DNA of 64,000 nt from Podocnemis expansa (taxonomy: Eukaryota > Chordata > Testudines > Podocnemididae): NCBI GenBank assembly GCA_007922195.1, contig ML681969.1, forward strand, positions 1 through 64,000, given 5' to 3'. Position numbers and translations under genes: made by a program. Positions 10,966 through 22,984 of the stretch are shown in pieces (within the stretch, counting starts at the first letter, position 1; every line of letters starts with the position of its first letter). A model generated the notes under the pieces. That model was not told the origin of the DNA, made no database searches, and was given only the letters and a program-made list of their open reading frames with translations.

Positions 10966-12145
10966 CACAGTAACTGACTAATTTCTTGGGACTGGGAACA
11001 ACCTGATTGTGATGTGACTGTTCGTGTAAATGGCCATTTATCAGTAAGTCCAATCTGCCTGGGTGGCAAGATAGACAGGATAGTCTCAGGAACTGTTTGT
11101 GACTCCATGGTAAGATGTTACAATGATCTAGGAGTTCACACTTGTTACTGGCTAGGTGAACTCTAATTACAGAACACACCAACAGTTGGTGGTGGAGTGG
11201 TTTTGTCCTGTTTCTGACAGTCTCTATCCTAAGGTAGTCATTCACAGTTGTCATGAGCCATTCAACACAGCCTGACACTTGGACTCTGGCTTCTATTTTT
11301 GCTGTTAACTGTGTCCTTCCATGGACTCTAACTGTTCCAACTCAAGACTTTCATTCAACCATGGTTTTACAGTTAAATCACATATGAAACATGCTGAGTG
11401 CTCCAACCCCAAACTACCATTTTTGAATGATGTAGAACAAAATGAACAGACATGCCAATGTGTATTTGCATCTGGTTTGAAAATATGCATATTTCTGAGC
11501 ACTGAAGCCAGCGTGCCACTTATTTGCAAATGCTGGGTGTTGCCACTACAGATACAGCCAGTATCAAGATTTAAAAATTTGGTCTTGAATTCAGAATAAG
11601 ATCATCTGAGCAACCACAGATCTAGGAAACAAATTCCGTACGATTACCACTGAAGTGAAGTGTTGTAACTCAGAACCCAGGATTTCACCACTGGCCTCTA
11701 GTCTCACTTCCTTGTTCATGATGGTTCATCGTTTAACACATCATACTTTGGCTGACTTATTATCAATTAGTCCCATAACATAATTTTCCTCAGAACAATA
11801 ATGAGCTAATATAAATAATTTTGAACTTCCTTACGGGTGTTTTCCTTATGTTACTGCACGACAAGCATGTGAGTAATAGCAAAACGATTCTCATGTTTTA
11901 CATTGGGCTGGAAACTACTCCTTGGAGAGGCTATTATCTACTTCTTTATTTATAAGTCTGGGATTTGACCTCCAATGAATCCTTTCATTTTTAAGACTAT
12001 GAGGGCAATGACTGTCATCCACTGAATAATTGTGCACCTGGGAGGACATATAGAGGGGAAGGGTAGCTACACAGTAGAGTTGTCTCTCCTGTTGCGTTGA
12101 CCTTCTCTCTCCCCCAGCTCAGTTTGGCCTGGGGAATGTGTGGCA
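10966..12145. other. Unassigned DNA
   Basis: I see no gene or nameable repeat. The open frames of 74-110 codons on either strand have no recognisable motif. Confidence 0.4.
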
Positions 12146-12153
12146 GGTGAGAA

Positions 12154-12756
12154 CAGTGCCAGAATTAGCTGTTTGGCACCTGGGGCAAGCAGTCCCAAAG
12201 GCATCCTGCCCCGACCCAGGCCCCGATCCGGCCCAGGGCCTGATCTGTGCCAGCAGCAGGGAGCCAGATCTGTCCTCAGCCACCACCAGAAGGTGATAGG
12301 GAGAACTGCTGGGGCTCCCCACCATCTTCGTGCAGCAGCTGAGAATAGATCTGGCTCCCTGCTGCCCCAGCTGCTGCTGGAAGGTGGCAAGGCACTGGAT
12401 CCAGCCTCTTCTTCCCATCTGGCCACCAGCTGTGGTGGTCACTGACCACCCCAGGGCACCTGCAGCCTTCCCCCTTAGCTGACCACAGTGCGGTCCCTGG
12501 GCTAGAGCTGCACTGGATGTGCAGCCACTGGCTTCTCCTTCCCAACCCCCTTCCCCTGAGCATGTATCTGTGTATGCTTGGGGCAGGGCAGGAGATTAAA
12601 ATCTTCCGCAGGCCAAGCCCCAGCCACAGCCCCAGCTCGAAAGAATGTGCCTCCAGGGCCAGGTAGGATCTGCAACTTCCGGCCATACAACCAGCACTCT
12701 CTAAAATTCAGCAGCTGGGGCTCTGCCGTGGTAACCCCGCCCTAGTTACAGACCTG
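12154..12756. mobile_element. 603-bp GC-rich hAT-like nonautonomous element
   Basis: The segment is flanked by GGTGAGAA (12146-12153) and GGTGAGAG (12757-12764), an 8-bp duplication with one mismatch. The left end starts cagtgccagaattag. The right end read inverted starts caggtctgtaactag, a partial match. The interior is rich in gatccggccc-type words and resembles 34305-34545 and 59150-59400. The 100-136 codon frames on both strands overlap one another and follow composition. Confidence 0.75.
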
Positions 12757-12784
12757 GGTGAGAGACCACTCTAGGGCTCAGTGC

Positions 12785-12880
12785 AGCATGTTCTGATGAA
12801 GTGAGCTTTTCTCCCACAAAAGCTCATGCAATAAATAAATTTGTTAGTCTTTAAAAATACCTCAGGTCTCCTTGTTTGCT
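12785..12880 (+). mobile_element. Foldback retroelement fragment
   Basis: A single arm survives: 'tgatgaagtgagcttttctc', then 'aaagctcatgcaataaata' and 'tttgttagtcttta'. The opposite arm is missing. Confidence 0.75.
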
Positions 12881-13011
12881 TCTCAGGAAAGCAGAGTTTA
12901 CGATATAATTTGTACCATAAATGGCTTTTGCCTGGATCATCTGCAAAGGTACAGAGAAAGGTCATTGGGCTAGTGTTGTGGAAGCGATGGGCAGAGTACA
13001 TACAGATCAAG

Positions 13012-15397
13012 ACTTAGAGACTGGAATTCTCTGATGTCTGGGGTACCGGATCCATCCACCATTAGGGGAATACAGCAGTGCACAGGCAATCCAGGAAGTT
13101 TCTGGAGAGTGTTGAGGACAACTTCCTGGTACAAATGCTGGAGCAACCAACGAGGGGCCTTGCGCCTCTCGATCTGCTGCTCACAAATAGAGAAGAATTT
13201 ATCAGGGAAGTAGAAGTCAATGGCAGCCTGGGTAGCAGTGACCATGAAATGATTGACTTCAAGTTGATGATTAAAGGAAAGAAGGAAAGAAGCAAAACAC
13301 AGACCCTGGACTTCAGAAAAGCAGATTTTGTCTCCCTCAGGGAACTGATGGGCAGGATCCCTTGGGAGGCTGATCTGAAGGGGAAAGGTGTCCAAGAGAG
13401 TTGGGTGCATTTTAAAGAAACCCTGCTAAGGGCACAGGAAGATACAATTCCAATAAGGAGAAAGCACAGCAAATGTGGAAGGCGCCCACTGTGGCTTAAC
13501 AGAGAGCTCTGCACTGAGCTGAAGCATAAAAAGGATGCTTACAGGAAGTGGAAGCTAGGACAGATGACTAAGGAGGCATATAAAGACATTGCTCGGGACT
13601 GCAGGGATAAAATCAGAAAGGCCAAAGGACAAATGGAGTTGCGACTAGCAAGGGATGTGAAGGATAACAGGAAGGGGTTCTACAAGTATATCAATAACAA
13701 GAAGAGGATCAGGGATGGTGTAGGTCCCTTACTGAATGGGGCAGGCATCCTTGTGACAGAGGATGAGGAAAAAGCTGAAGTGCTCAATGCTTTTTTTACT
13801 TCAGTTTTCACAAGCAGGGTCAGCTCCCAGCCCACTACACTGGGTACGGTAGACTGGGGAGAAGAAGAAAGGCCCTTGGTGACAAAAGGTCAGGTTAGGG
13901 ACTGCTTAAAGAAACTAGATGTGCACAAGTCCATGGGGCCGGATGAACTGCATCCGAGGGTGCTGAGGGAGCTGGCTGATGAGATAGCAGTACCGTTGGC
14001 CATTATCTTTGAAAACTCATGGCGAACAGGGGAGGTGCCAGAGGACTGGAAAAAAGCAAATATAGTACCTATCTTCAAGAAAGGCAAAAAGGAGGATCCT
14101 GGGAATTACAGACCTGTCAGCCTCACCTCAATCCCTGGAAAAATCATGGAGCAGCTTCTCAAAGAATCCATCCTGAAACACTTGGAGGAACGTAGAGTAA
14201 TCAGGAACAGTCAGCATGGATTTACCAAGGGTAAATCATGCCTGACCAACCTCATCGCCTTCTATGATGAGATGACTGGATTTGTGGATGCGGGAAGAGC
14301 CGTTGATGTGATATACCTTGACTTTAGCAAGGCTTTTGATACGGTTTCCCACAGCATTCTCATTGGCAAATTAAGGAAGTATGGGTTAGATGCATGGACT
14401 GTAAGGTGGATAGAAAACTGGCTAGAACAACGGTTTCAGCGGGTAGGAATCAATGGCTCCATGTCAAGTTGGCAGGATGATGGGATAGATTGCACACTTA
14501 GTAAGTTTGCAGATGATACCAAACTGGGGGGAACGGTAGACACCCTAGAGGGCAGGGACAGGATTCAGGGAGACCTAGACAAATTGGAGCAGTGGGCCAA
14601 GAGGAATCTCATGAGGTTCAACAAGGATAAGTGTAAAATCCTGCACTTGGGACGAAAAAACCCCATGTACTGCTACAGGCTGGGGAATGATCAGCTAAAT
14701 AGCAGCACTGGAGAAAAGGACCTGGGAGTCATGGTGGATGGGAAGCTGGATATGAGTCAGCAGTGTGCTCTTGCTGCCAAAAAGGCCAATGGCATACTGG
14801 GCTGCATCAGAAGAAGTGTTGCCAGCAGATCAAGGGATGTGATCATTCCCCTCTATTCTGCACTAGTGAGGCCACATCTGGAATACTGTGTCCAGTTTTG
14901 GGCTCCCCACTACAAAAAGGACATGGACAAATTAGAGAGAGTCCAGAGGAGGGCAACCAAAATGATCAAAGGGCTGGAGCACAAGCCCTATGAAGAAAGA
15001 CTGAAGGAACTAGGCTTATTTAGCCTGCAGAAGAGAAGACTGAGGGGGGATTTGATAGCAACCTTCAACTACTTGAAGGGTTGCTCCAAGGAGGAGGGAG
15101 CTCGACTGTTCTCGGTAGTAACAGAGGGCAGAACGAGAAGCAATGGCTTCAAGTTACAGCTGGGGCGGTCCAGGCTGGATATTAGGAAAAACTTCCTTAC
15201 TAGGCGAGTGGTGAAGCATTGGAATAAGCTGCCTAGGGAGGTGGTGGAATCTCCATCTCTGGAGGTGTTCAAGTCCCAGCTGGACAAAACCCTGAGTGGG
15301 ATGATCTAATGGGAGTGGTCCTGCTTTTTTTGGCAGGGGGTTGGACTAGATGACCTCGTGGGGTCCCTTCCAACCCTATGATTCTATGATTCTATGA
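13012..15397 (+). mobile_element. CR1 LINE, 5'-truncated, well preserved
   Basis: This is a CR1 insertion that starts within the endonuclease region (the start is approximate) and ends at the octamer tail ATTCTATGATTCTATGA. The frame of the endonuclease continues upstream of the open frame but is cut by a TAG near 13059. Divergence from the partial copy at 1-636 is only a few percent at most, so this subfamily was recently active. No target duplication is evident, as is common for CR1. Confidence 0.93.
13078..15309 (+). CDS. CR1 ORF2 remnant: endonuclease C-end, RT with 24-codon deletion
   Basis: A 743-codon open frame encodes the end of an AP-like endonuclease ([10 protein letters not shown] at about residues 51-60), a lysine-rich linker, the reverse transcriptase and the CR1 C-terminal region. 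RT motifs seen are [14 protein letters not shown], then [11 protein letters not shown], then FADD (codons at 14506-14517). Between GSMSSWQ and DDGIDCTL the frame lacks the block that in the copy at 3931-4002 spans 72 bases. That block contains the QGS motif and the LFNIFIND segment. The deletion is in frame, so the frame stays open although the enzyme should be dead. It also lacks most of the endonuclease and ORF1. The start codon given is only the first Met after the upstream stop. It is a retrotransposon relic, not a host gene. Confidence 0.9.
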   Translation: MHRQSRKFLESVEDNFLVQMLEQPTRGLAPLDLLLTNREEFIREVEVNGSLGSSDHEMIDFKLMIKGKKERSKTQTLDFRKADFVSLRELMGRIPWEADLKGKGVQESWVHFKETLLRAQEDTIPIRRKHSKCGRRPLWLNRELCTELKHKKDAYRKWKLGQMTKEAYKDIARDCRDKIRKAKGQMELRLARDVKDNRKGFYKYINNKKRIRDGVGPLLNGAGILVTEDEEKAEVLNAFFTSVFTSRVSSQPTTLGTVDWGEEERPLVTKGQVRDCLKKLDVHKSMGPDELHPRVLRELADEIAVPLAIIFENSWRTGEVPEDWKKANIVPIFKKGKKEDPGNYRPVSLTSIPGKIMEQLLKESILKHLEERRVIRNSQHGFTKGKSCLTNLIAFYDEMTGFVDAGRAVDVIYLDFSKAFDTVSHSILIGKLRKYGLDAWTVRWIENWLEQRFQRVGINGSMSSWQDDGIDCTLSKFADDTKLGGTVDTLEGRDRIQGDLDKLEQWAKRNLMRFNKDKCKILHLGRKNPMYCYRLGNDQLNSSTGEKDLGVMVDGKLDMSQQCALAAKKANGILGCIRRSVASRSRDVIIPLYSALVRPHLEYCVQFWAPHYKKDMDKLERVQRRATKMIKGLEHKPYEERLKELGLFSLQKRRLRGDLIATFNYLKGCSKEEGARLFSVVTEGRTRSNGFKLQLGRSRLDIRKNFLTRRVVKHWNKLPREVVESPSLEVFKSQLDKTLSGMI

Positions 15398-15594
15398 CTT
15401 CCTCCTGGCTGCTTTTATTAGCTCCTTCCAGGACCAGTGCCCTCTTTTGCTGCCCATTATGTGTCCTACTGCTTCTCTCTCTTTCTTTCTTTGCAAGCCA
15501 GGGTGCTCTCTCTTCATGGCTTGGCTGTCTGGTCTGGTTCTTATGTGTTTTCCATTTTTCACACTGTCAAAGTCTCTCCAGACACAGTTTCTCT
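15398..15594. other. Unassigned pyrimidine-rich DNA
   Basis: This is TC-rich sequence between the CR1 tail and a foldback element. No gene is seen. Confidence 0.4.
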
Positions 15595-16058
15595 GGCTGT
15601 ATGTCTACATTGCAAAGGGTTGTTTGTTTTTTTTAAATAAGGAAGCTTATTTTGAAAAAACTTTATGCCTGTCCATGCAGGCATTTTGGTATATTGAAAT
15701 GAGTGCTTTGTTGTTTTGAAATAACGAAGAGCTGTTTTGAAATACTAAAACCTTAATTTATTTTGAAATATTGATTCTTTCCAAATAGCTATTTGAAAAA
15801 AACCCATTCCAAGATGTGGAATTGGCTTTTTTTGGAAATAATAGCCCTATACTTTACATTGCCTTTCCCTATTTTGAAATAGAAAGTATAGTGAAGACTT
15901 TCTATTTTGAAATAAGAACTGCTAGACTCCTATTTCAAAATAATAAATTCGAAATAACGCTATTTCAAAATAATTCTTTCAAATAATAAATAAATAAATT
16001 TGAAATAGTTATTTTGAAATAACTATTTTGCAATATCCATGGCAGTGTAGACATAACC
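15595..16058. mobile_element. Foldback element with ggctgtatgt-type ends
   Basis: The left end ggctgtatgtctacattgc is mirrored by the right end, which reads ggttatgtctacactgcc when inverted. The interior is packed with 'ttgaaataa' and 'ttatttcaaa' words that pair with each other, so nearly the whole 464 bp can fold. It resembles the elements at 25560, 29195, 34115 and 47662. No transposase is encoded. Confidence 0.78.
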
Positions 16059-16739
16059 TGTGAGAGTAAGTTTACCTTTTGCTGCTTGCACCCATCCACC
16101 TATGCATCCATCTCTCTATTGTGTGCCAGTCCATCCATCACCATGGTACCTAGTCCTCACCACCTCAATTCAAAAGTAGTCATCATTCCACTGAATCATA
16201 CTCATTGCTCAGTCACCAATCTGACAAGTGTTTTGTTATCAATAGATAATGTTTCTCCTTTGGGCTGGAGAGCTTGACAGTCTTTGGGGCCTAGCAGGGC
16301 AGCTTCCGCAAAGGGCAATAAACAGCAGGAGTCACGTATTTCTTTTTTGTAACCTTTTTTTATTTATAAAGGCTGTACAAAGTCCAGTTTCCTAGAACAC
16401 AATAGAAACAAACAACAGCAGGCGCTTCCCTTGCTCATAGTTTCCAACGCTCCCTCTGCAGCCCGTTCAGTGCTCCCCAGAGCCCTGATACTGGGAAACC
16501 TCTTTTATTCCTGTGGATTTGTTCTTGCTCAGGTTTTGCTCTGGGGCCCCGTGTTTTGTGTGGTGGCTTCTGTTGCTTTCAGACACCACTCTGTTAAAAG
16601 GGCTTCAGTTCACCTTCCAGTACCCCAGTGAAGAGTGCTTAGAACAGCCATCAGCTCTAACAAGGCATGTGATTGTCTGATGGTCAAAGGTTCACCCAGT
16701 GGCAGCCATGGTTGCCTTCCAGTGTGGCTGGTTAGTTTT
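16059..16739. other. Unassigned DNA
   Basis: No gene is supported. 16300-16420 has an AATAAA and a T-run followed by 'atttataaa', and may be an old repeat end. Confidence 0.35.
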
Positions 16740-16957
16740 TCCTTGTTCAGCAAAAATAATGCGAGTTCTGTGGCACCTTATAAACTAACAGATTTCTTTG
16801 GGTGTAAGCTTTCAGGCTGCATCCAATGAAATGGGTTGGAGCCCATGAAAGCTTATGCCTGAAGAAATCTTTTGATCTATAAGGTGCCATAGGACTCTCT
16901 TTGTTTTTGCTGTACACAGACTAACACAGCTACCCCTCTGGAAATCTCCTTGTTCAG
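16740..16957 (+). mobile_element. Foldback retroelement with 11-bp target duplication
   Basis: The 196-bp element (16751-16946) lies between exact 11-bp repeats TCCTTGTTCAG (16740-16750 and 16947-16957). Arms 'tctgtggcaccttataaact' and its inverse near 16875-16893 form the hairpin. The 3' tail is 'gactaacacagctacccctc'. The arm wording differs from the other copies ('gtaagctttcaggc'), so it represents a distinct subfamily. Confidence 0.88.
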
Positions 16958-18359
16958 TTTACAAGGGAAACTCAGGCAGCCAAAGCTGATATTTGCTTAA
17001 GTATCTGCAACAGAACGAAGTGGCCTAAATGCTGAAACATTGGAAAGAATTCTCAAAGTCCAATGATCCAGCAACAGCACAAGGTCAAGGGCCAGTTCAC
17101 CTCCCCAGGGCACTCTGGACTTTAAGGGCCTGGTTTTGATTTTGAGAGGTGCTAGTTACCTCTAACTCCTGATGACAACATTCAGGATAGTGGATGCCTA
17201 GTGCCTGCGAAACTTAGTTTCTGCCTCTCCTTCCCCTATCTTATGATAATTTAAGCTCTTGGGACCCAATCCAATGTCCACTGACATTGGCATCAGTGAG
17301 TGATAGGTTAGGCCCTTAGAGAAGAATTTCTGTCTCTAGTCCAAGGAAAAGAGTATCCCTCAGATTAGGTGGAATTTTCTGCCCCCATCAACAGCATAAA
17401 TTGTCTAGGTAACCTTCCAGCGATAAAATGATGAGCATGTTTGCTAGAAGAGACTTCAGGGCCCTTACAGTGGCCTGAAAATGCTCTTCTACCCGCAGCC
17501 TGTCAGAAACCAGTTTTACAAGCAGCAAGGTCAATTTGCATATCTGCTTCCTGAAGCATATCTTGATCCTATATGCACCCCTGACCTAGCAATGCCTCTC
17601 CAAGGCTAACTTCATACCACCATGTTCCAGCTGCAACACTTGAAATTTCTTTGCTAGCTCTTTGACCGCAATTCAAAGTATCACCATTGAGTAGTCTCGG
17701 AAGTATTAGATGGTTGTTGGTAAATGTCAGTGAATACTGATTTCACTATACCCACCAAAACTGTCAAAAAAATTTCCATCAATCACTGAAATTTACAATA
17801 GGCAAAGTAAGAAAAATGCCTCTACAGAGCTTATTAGATTTAAGGATATTTACTTTGTACAGTGTGACATGTAACATTGACAATTTGTTGTATTAGTATA
17901 ATGCTTTAACTTTTTTAATCTAAAGGTCTACTAGTGTTGCATAATTGTCTAAGCCCCAATAACTTCCTGCAACTATGACAATTTAAATTGATCAAAATGA
18001 ATGTAAAGGCTTAAAAATAGCCATTGATTTTATCCATTAAAACCAAGAAAGCCACATAAATTCTGCAGAGCCTACTGTTAGAATCAACTTGGCCAAACAC
18101 CACTGGTTTAACATGCTATTTTACTAATTTTATTTGTTTATTTTTACTCTATAAGATGAAGCAGCCAGATCTCCTTTACTCACTGCCTTGCAAAACCATG
18201 TTCCCATGTTTACAATGCTCTAGGCGACTGGCAAAACCAAAACTCCGAGCCAAACTCTGCTGTCAGTTACCTCAGTCTAATCTCTTGAGTGAGGAATGCT
18301 CTAAAATTGTTTTTTGCATTTTTGTATACACAAAAAATTCAGAGCAGAATTAGCAGCAG
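16958..18359. other. Unassigned DNA
   Basis: I see no gene. Short frames such as 18156-18353 show no domain. Confidence 0.4.
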
Positions 18360-18888
18360 CTCAAAGTCCAACTTCTAATATTTGTACCCACAGTTCATTA
18401 CAAATACATACATTGACTCAGTTGCATGTTCTCTCTTCACAAAAACATGTTCACTCTTCCCCATCAAATCGGGTTCATCTATGTGTCTGATAATTCTGTT
18501 CTTTACAATAGTTTCAGCCACTTGCCTGGTACTAAAATTAAGCTTACTAGCCTGTAATTTCTGGGATTGACTCTGGAGCCTTTAAAAAAATTGGCATCAA
18601 AGTAGCTAGCCTGTGATGGTCTGGTCCAGAAACTAATTTAAATAAGTTACATACCACAGTTAGTAGTCCTGCAATTTCACACTTGAGTTCCTTCAGAACT
18701 CTTGGGTGGATATCATTTGGTCCAGTGACTTATTATTATTTAATTTATCAATTTATTCCCAACATCTTTAATGATGCCTCAGTCTAGGACAGTTCCTCAG
18801 ATTTCTCACCTCAAAAGAATGATTCAGGTCTGGGAATTTCCATCACATCCTCAGCCATGGAAACTGATGCAGAGAATTAATTTAGTTC
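18360..18888 (-). mobile_element. CR1/L3-like LINE, RT part (continues at 23345)
   Basis: The minus strand encodes SPGPNDIHPRVLKELK (rc near 18730-18690), matching the CR1 RT entry motif [14 protein letters not shown]. Further RT sequence follows with stops. The upstream (right-hand) half of the same copy lies at 23345-23605, beyond the DIRS element that split it. Confidence 0.82.
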
Positions 18889-19075
18889 TCTTTCGAGCGC
18901 TGGTCACATCATTCAGTTACAGATGTCTACGTGCCGCCGCACACGGTAGCTCGGAAAGTCTTTAGCATTAGCCTGTCAGGTCAGGGCGCATGGCCAATGC
19001 CCCCTCCATGCCGTGTCCATGGCTATATAGGTGACCGTGACCCTGACCCTCCCAGTTCCTTTTTCCACCATCAGC
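18889..19075 (+). repeat. DIRS left inverted terminal repeat
   Basis: This is about 185 bp, inverted with respect to 23110-23344. Shared words include 'cattcagttaca', 'actttccgagct' (inverted) and the TATA-bearing 'gctatataggtgaccgtgac'. The TATA-like tatata may be part of the element's promoter (inference). Confidence 0.87.
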
Positions 19076-19076
19076 A

Positions 19077-21135
19077 TTGGTTCACATCAGCGATATCTTG
19101 CAAAAGTTCCGCGCGAAATTTGAAACTCCAGGATTCAAGCTGTGCTTAGGAAGCTGCAACGCTTTCCCGATGGACGATTCATACGAGAAATGCCTTGCTT
19201 CCCTGGGTGAGTCCCACATCACAGCAGACTGCCCCATCTGCCAATCCTTCAAGTGGAGGACTTGGCTGGAGACGGAGCGCCGTCTCCGCCTCATTTCGGG
19301 GACCGGAGCCGCTCCATCTACAAGCAGCCGAGTTGTCAGCACTCTGCAAGACTCTCGATCGGCCCAGGCGCAAGCCTCTCGCCGATCCCTGGTACCAGGC
19401 CCAAGATCTCGGCCCTCGACGGTACCTTCCAGACACCGATCCCACCAGTCCCCCGCCTACGAGCCCGGCTCCGTCTACGAGCCCGGCACCGTTGGCAAGC
19501 CCGGCGCCGCTACCAAGCCCGGTACCACTGGACCTAGCACCGTCACCGATAACAGCATTTCTGGTACCATCACTTCCGGTACCGTCGGACTCGGCACTGC
19601 TAATACCTGCACCGACACCGGTACCGTCTTGGGCCTCCTCGCCTCTGTCCAATCCGGCACCATCTAACCCGGTACTGGGCCCAAGTTCTATAGCTCCCCA
19701 CCGCTTTCCCGAGGAATTCTTGGTACCGGAATGCTGCCTATAGGGGGGAAGATCATCCAGGTCATCCTCGGAGGATCCCTTTCTCCCCACCCAGGAGGAG
19801 TGCCCAAGGAAGTGTGCCCGCAAAAGCTCCATGTCACCGAGTGTGCGGCACAAGCACACATTGGGGGAAGCACCTGGGCCCCTCACAACACCTATGCCAC
19901 CGTCAAGGTCCCTGCATGACGAATGGACCCTCGACTGGCTGAATGCGACAGCGGACGACGCCTCCTCCCAATACGCACGTTTGCCTGCACCAGAGTCCTT
20001 GGATTTCTCTGATGACAAGCCGGACCCTGATTCCACACAGCAAAGCAGATCAAGGATCCCGTCATCTTCATCACCTGACAAGAGGCTAATCAACATGTCC
20101 ACCGACCGCGAAGGGGACCCTTGCGTCGACCAGGACCTTCTCCGCTGCATGGCAGCGAACCTGAAACTCAAGCTGGGAGTCATCCAGGTGGAGGATGACT
20201 CCCTTTTTGACGCATGCCGTCGAGCCCTGCCGGCTAAGGTCTGAATTCCCTTGCATGCTGGGGTGGTCCGCATTGTCCAAGAACGCTGGCAAACGCCTTC
20301 CTCGATCCTGCCAGTGTCCAAGGTAGCGGACAGGAAATATTCCGTCTCCCCGGAAGGGTTTCCCTTTCTATTTCACCACCTGGCCCCAGGGTCCTTGATG
20401 GTTGACGCAGTCAATCAAAGGGAGAGACAAGGCCAACCTAGCACTACCCCCAAGAACAAGGAGGCAAGGAGACTCGACCTACTTGGCAGGAAAGTTTACT
20501 CTGCGGTCGCCCTCCAGCTGTGTATTTCAAACCATTCTGCTTTGATGATGTGCTACATCTTCAACCTGTGGGAAGCTCTATGAAATCTCAGATCAGTCAT
20601 CCTGGAGGATCGCCGGAGAGACTTTGAAGCAATGCTGGATGAGAGGGAGAGAGCATCCAGGGGCGCACTGGCAGCAACCTGGAATGCAGTGGATACAGCG
20701 GCACGCACAATGACATCGGCGATGGTGATGCGCCGTTTGGCCTGGCTCCAGAACTCTGGCCTCTCCACACAGATGCAACAAATTATCCAGGACCTTCCCT
20801 TCACAGGTCCCGACCTCTTTGTATCTTCCACAGATGCGAAGCTATATGGTATGAAGGACTCGAGGGCTACCCTGAGGTCCCTTTGGATCTACACTCCACA
20901 ACCTGTTAGATGTTCGTCGAAGTCACACCAGCTACAACAGCAGCTACAGCAACTGAAACAACAGCTGCAACTACAGAACCAGTTCCCGAGATCCCTCCAG
21001 TTTCCCCAGCATCACCTCAGGGACCTGGACAAGGATAAAGGCCAGGCAGGTAAAGGGGGTAAGCTGGGCGCCTCCCAGTCGGGACAGCGCAGACAAGGGT
21101 CGGACCGCTCGTTGGGCCGCAAACAGCACTTTTGA
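19077..21135 (+). pseudogene. DIRS gag-like region
   Basis: Broken frames cover this region. 19077-19330 has a Cys/His cluster (KLCLGSCNAF ... HITADCPICQSF), which in DIRS gag proteins lies near the N-terminus. Next is a Pro/Ser/Thr-rich low-complexity stretch (19340-19720, CCCGGTACC-like words). After that comes DQDLLRCMAANLKL (about 20130) and a terminal TGA at 20242. The frame then resumes with RRLDLLGRKVYSAVALQL (about 20470-20525), and a final part 20632-21135 is Gln-rich (20930-20990). The word LDLLGRKVYS recurs in the second DIRS at about 25440, confirming homology. Frameshifts and stops make it non-functional. Confidence 0.82.
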
Positions 21136-21149
21136 TGGTCCCTCCGAGG

Positions 21150-21939
21150 GCAGTGCTCCACAGCCCCTGTTCTTCCCCCACTGCCTCCACCACTTCGCCC
21201 CACGGTGGACCCAGGTCACCTCGGACGAATGGGTCCTCGACACAGTAGAAAGAGGATACCACATCCAGTTCCCCTCAACCCCCCAGGACAGGAAACCGTC
21301 CCCTCCCATAATCCCAGAAAACCCCGATCTCCTAGGAAAGCTCAAGGCCGAATGCCAAAAGTTACTCTCCCCTGGAGCCATTGAAAAGGTTCCCAAGAGG
21401 GAACGTGGCAAAGGGTTCTTCTATTCAGGGAGTCCAAACCTGCAGTGACCCTGGTAATGGACGCCTGCAACCTGGGGTGGGGCGCCCATCTCTCCAAGGG
21501 CCTATCCATGCAAGGCTCCTGGAGTCCTGAGGACAGTCTCCTCCACATAAACGTGAAGGAGCTCAAGGCCATCAGACTGGCCTGCATGACCTTCCTGGAC
21601 CAGATCCAGGGCAGAGTGGTCCAAATCCTCTCAGACAACACAGCAGCCATGTTCTACACGAACCATCAAGGGGGGGTCCACTCCTCGGCCCTATGTGAGG
21701 AAGCGACCAAGCTATGGCAACTAGTGTTGGATCATCACTTCACGCCAACTACTGCCCATCTCCCCAGGGTGGACAATGGTATAGCAGACTCACTCAGCAG
21801 GAAGCCGCTGGCAAACCACAAGTGGTCCCTCCACAGCAAGGTTTTCTCCCTACTGACAACCAGGTGGGGAACCCCTCAGATCGACCTCTTTGCCATGGCA
21901 CAGAACCACAAATGCCCTCAGTTCTGCTCCCTCTGAGGC
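21150..21939 (+). pseudogene. DIRS RT N-terminal stub fused to RNase H
   Basis: 21150-21420 encodes the region before the RT palm, including DEWVLDTVERGYHIQF and the run-up to GKGFF. At about 21420 the sequence jumps directly to SKPAVTLVMDACNLGWGAHL, the start of RNase H. The whole RT palm with its catalytic aspartates is absent. RNase H residues seen are D in VMDACN, E in INVKELKAI, D in LSDNTAAMF and D in VDNGIADSLSRK. The frame ends with TGA at 21934-21936. A DIRS RT normally has over 200 residues between these points, so roughly 0.7-1 kb is deleted (estimate from the family). Confidence 0.86.
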
Positions 21940-21977
21940 CGGGAGGAAGGGTCTCTCAGTGATGCCTTTCTCCTCAA

Positions 21978-22966
21978 TTGGGTGGGAGTCCTAATGTACG
22001 CCTTCCCACCAATCCCCCTGATTCACAGGGTGCTCCTGAAGGTCCTCACAGATGGGGCATTCCTCATCCTGATAGCCCCGGACTGGCCCAGGCAACACTG
22101 GTTCCCTCTCCAACAAGACATGTCAGTGAGGACCCCGCTCCGCCTCCCAAGGTGGGCGGACCTTCTGACACAGGACTCGGGACGCCTTTGGCACCCCAAT
22201 CCAGGCCTCCTGCACCTGACAGCCTGGATGTTCTCTGGCTCAGAGAGCAAGAGAGACACTGCTCAGATAGGATTAAAAAGGTCCTGGTTGGTTGCAGAAA
22301 ACCCTCCACCAGGTCCACCTATATCGCAAAATGGAACCACTTCTCTACTTGGTGCCATGGTAAAAACATAGACACTATCTCTGCATCAGTACAGGCAACC
22401 TTAGACCACCTTCTTGACCTGAGGGAGAAAGGCCTTTCTCTGTCATCACTGAAGGTGTATTTGTCTTGCGTCACCACCCCTCATTCCTGCCCAAGGTCAC
22501 CACCCCTTTCCACTTGAATCAAGAAATCTCCCTGACAGTCTTCTATCCAGACCCGCAGGTGATGGAAAACCAGAGACGGTGGCACACCCTGGACGTGAGG
22601 AGAGCACTCCTAACTTACATTGAGCACACCCGATCCTTCCGCAAGACCCCCCAACTGTTTGTGGCACTCACGGAACGCATGAGAGGTTCCCTGGTATCCT
22701 CCCAATGCATCTCCAAATGGATTGTGAACTGCATTAAAGACTGCTACGGAAGGTCGAACACGCCTCTTCCAGAGACTGTGAGAGCCCACTCTACCAGAGC
22801 TCAGGCGTCCTTCACAGCCTTCCTTGCTAAGGTCCCAATCCAAGAGATCTGCAGGGCCGCTGTGTGGTCATCGGTACATACCTTTACAACGCACTACGCC
22901 ACTGCCCAACAGGCAAGAAATGATGCAGCTGTGGGCAGAGCTGTACTCAGTGTGGGTAGACTGTAA
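21978..22966 (+). pseudogene. DIRS tyrosine recombinase
   Basis: Two frames form the gene. 21978-22517 ends in the N-terminal DNA-binding part (CRKPSTRSTYIAKWNHFSTW, then LDHLLDLREKGLSLSSLKVY). 22466-22966 carries the catalytic part: DVRRALLTYIEHTRSFRK, VRAHSTRAQASF (the H-x-x-R box) and the tyrosine in FTTHYATAQQARNDAAVG. The frame shifts near 22480-22500, so it is broken. In the family this enzyme inserts a circular DNA form without making a duplication. Confidence 0.88.
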
Positions 22967-22984
22967 CTCCTCCCACCATCCTTG

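Noticed and set aside
19179..20321. 380-codon minus-strand open frame
   Set aside because: It is antisense to the DIRS gag region, has no domain, and depends on the low-complexity Pro/Ser/Thr coding stretch of the opposite strand.
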